This document shows positions 63,956-64,000 of a stretch of DNA of 64,000 bases, piece by piece (the stretch's first letter is position 1; each line of letters begins with the position of its first letter). The notes beneath the pieces were generated by a model, which saw only the letters and a program-made list of their open reading frames with translations, was not told the DNA's origin and searched no databases. This stretch comes from Paenibacillus sp. FSL R5-0517 (GTDB taxonomy: Bacteria > Bacillota > Bacilli > Paenibacillales > Paenibacillaceae), in assembly GCF_037974355.1 (NCBI RefSeq), contig NZ_CP150235.1, positions 1,860,001 through 1,924,000 of the forward strand, in the 5' to 3' direction. Both the position numbers and the translations under genes were made by a program.

Positions 63956-64000
63956 AACATGGACGGCTTGCTATTTCGATCTATTTTGCATATAATTATG

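Overview
The window looks like a chromosomal segment of a Paenibacillus-type Firmicute. This is inferred from Bacillales-style regulation (a leucine T-box ahead of ilvBNC-leuA, an L20-type attenuator ahead of infC-rpmI-rplT, a perfect PerR box ahead of a peroxiredoxin), strong AGGAGG Shine-Dalgarno sites, many GTG/TTG starts and Bacillales gene pairs such as ytqA-ytqB. I see no prophage, insertion sequence, rRNA or CRISPR array; one tRNA gene is present. The genus is an inference and was not searched.

Layout. 1-4.05 kb: tail of a translationally coupled module (3-beta-HSD/OleD-like reductase cut by the window edge, MBL hydrolase, adenylate-forming enzyme, SDR), the least understood and most interesting metabolic unit here. 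4.1-14.7 kb: small accessory genes (five GNAT acetyltransferases, DJ-1/PfpI protein, atypical kinase, two NUDIX hydrolases, lipoprotein) around murI, coaA and a DUF423 gene. 15.4-19.5 kb: odhAB of the TCA cycle. 19.6-23.4 kb, minus strand: ytqA-ytqB (tRNA wobble uridine modification), manA and a monoglyceride-lipase-like hydrolase. 24 kb: trmB. 24.9-31.1 kb: a membrane AraC/YesN-type regulator divergent from an LplB/LplC/LplA-type oligosaccharide importer that lacks its own ATPase. 31.2-34.9 kb: UgtP-like glycolipid synthase, PAP2 phosphatase and a membrane GT2 glycosyltransferase with a long leader. 35-36.5 kb: infC-rpmI-rplT with an AUU start and leader attenuator. 37-41.8 kb: BMP-type nucleoside ABC importer. 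43-51.2 kb: ilvB-ilvN-ilvC-leuA behind a T-box, an inverted aldo/keto reductase, then leuB. 51.3-52 kb: PerR-box peroxiredoxin. 53-57.9 kb: PAS sensor kinase and a MoxR-DUF58-DUF4129 operon. 57.9-61.3 kb: a stand-alone DRE-TIM aldolase-like enzyme and a membrane GGDEF-EAL protein whose GGDEF half is degenerate. 61.5 kb: tRNA-Gly(UCC). 61.7-63.96 kb: an ABC-F ribosome-protection-type ATPase behind a leader with a short ORF and a terminator, which looks like antibiotic-responsive attenuation.

Most of the window is ordinary core metabolism. The observations most worth checking are the OleD-like module at the left edge (its missing upstream partner is decisive), the ABC-F attenuator with an unrecognised leader peptide, a structured intergenic element near 8.45-8.6 kb, the large hairpin between ilvN and ilvC, and several small proteins. 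All calls were made by reading the sequence; no search was run.
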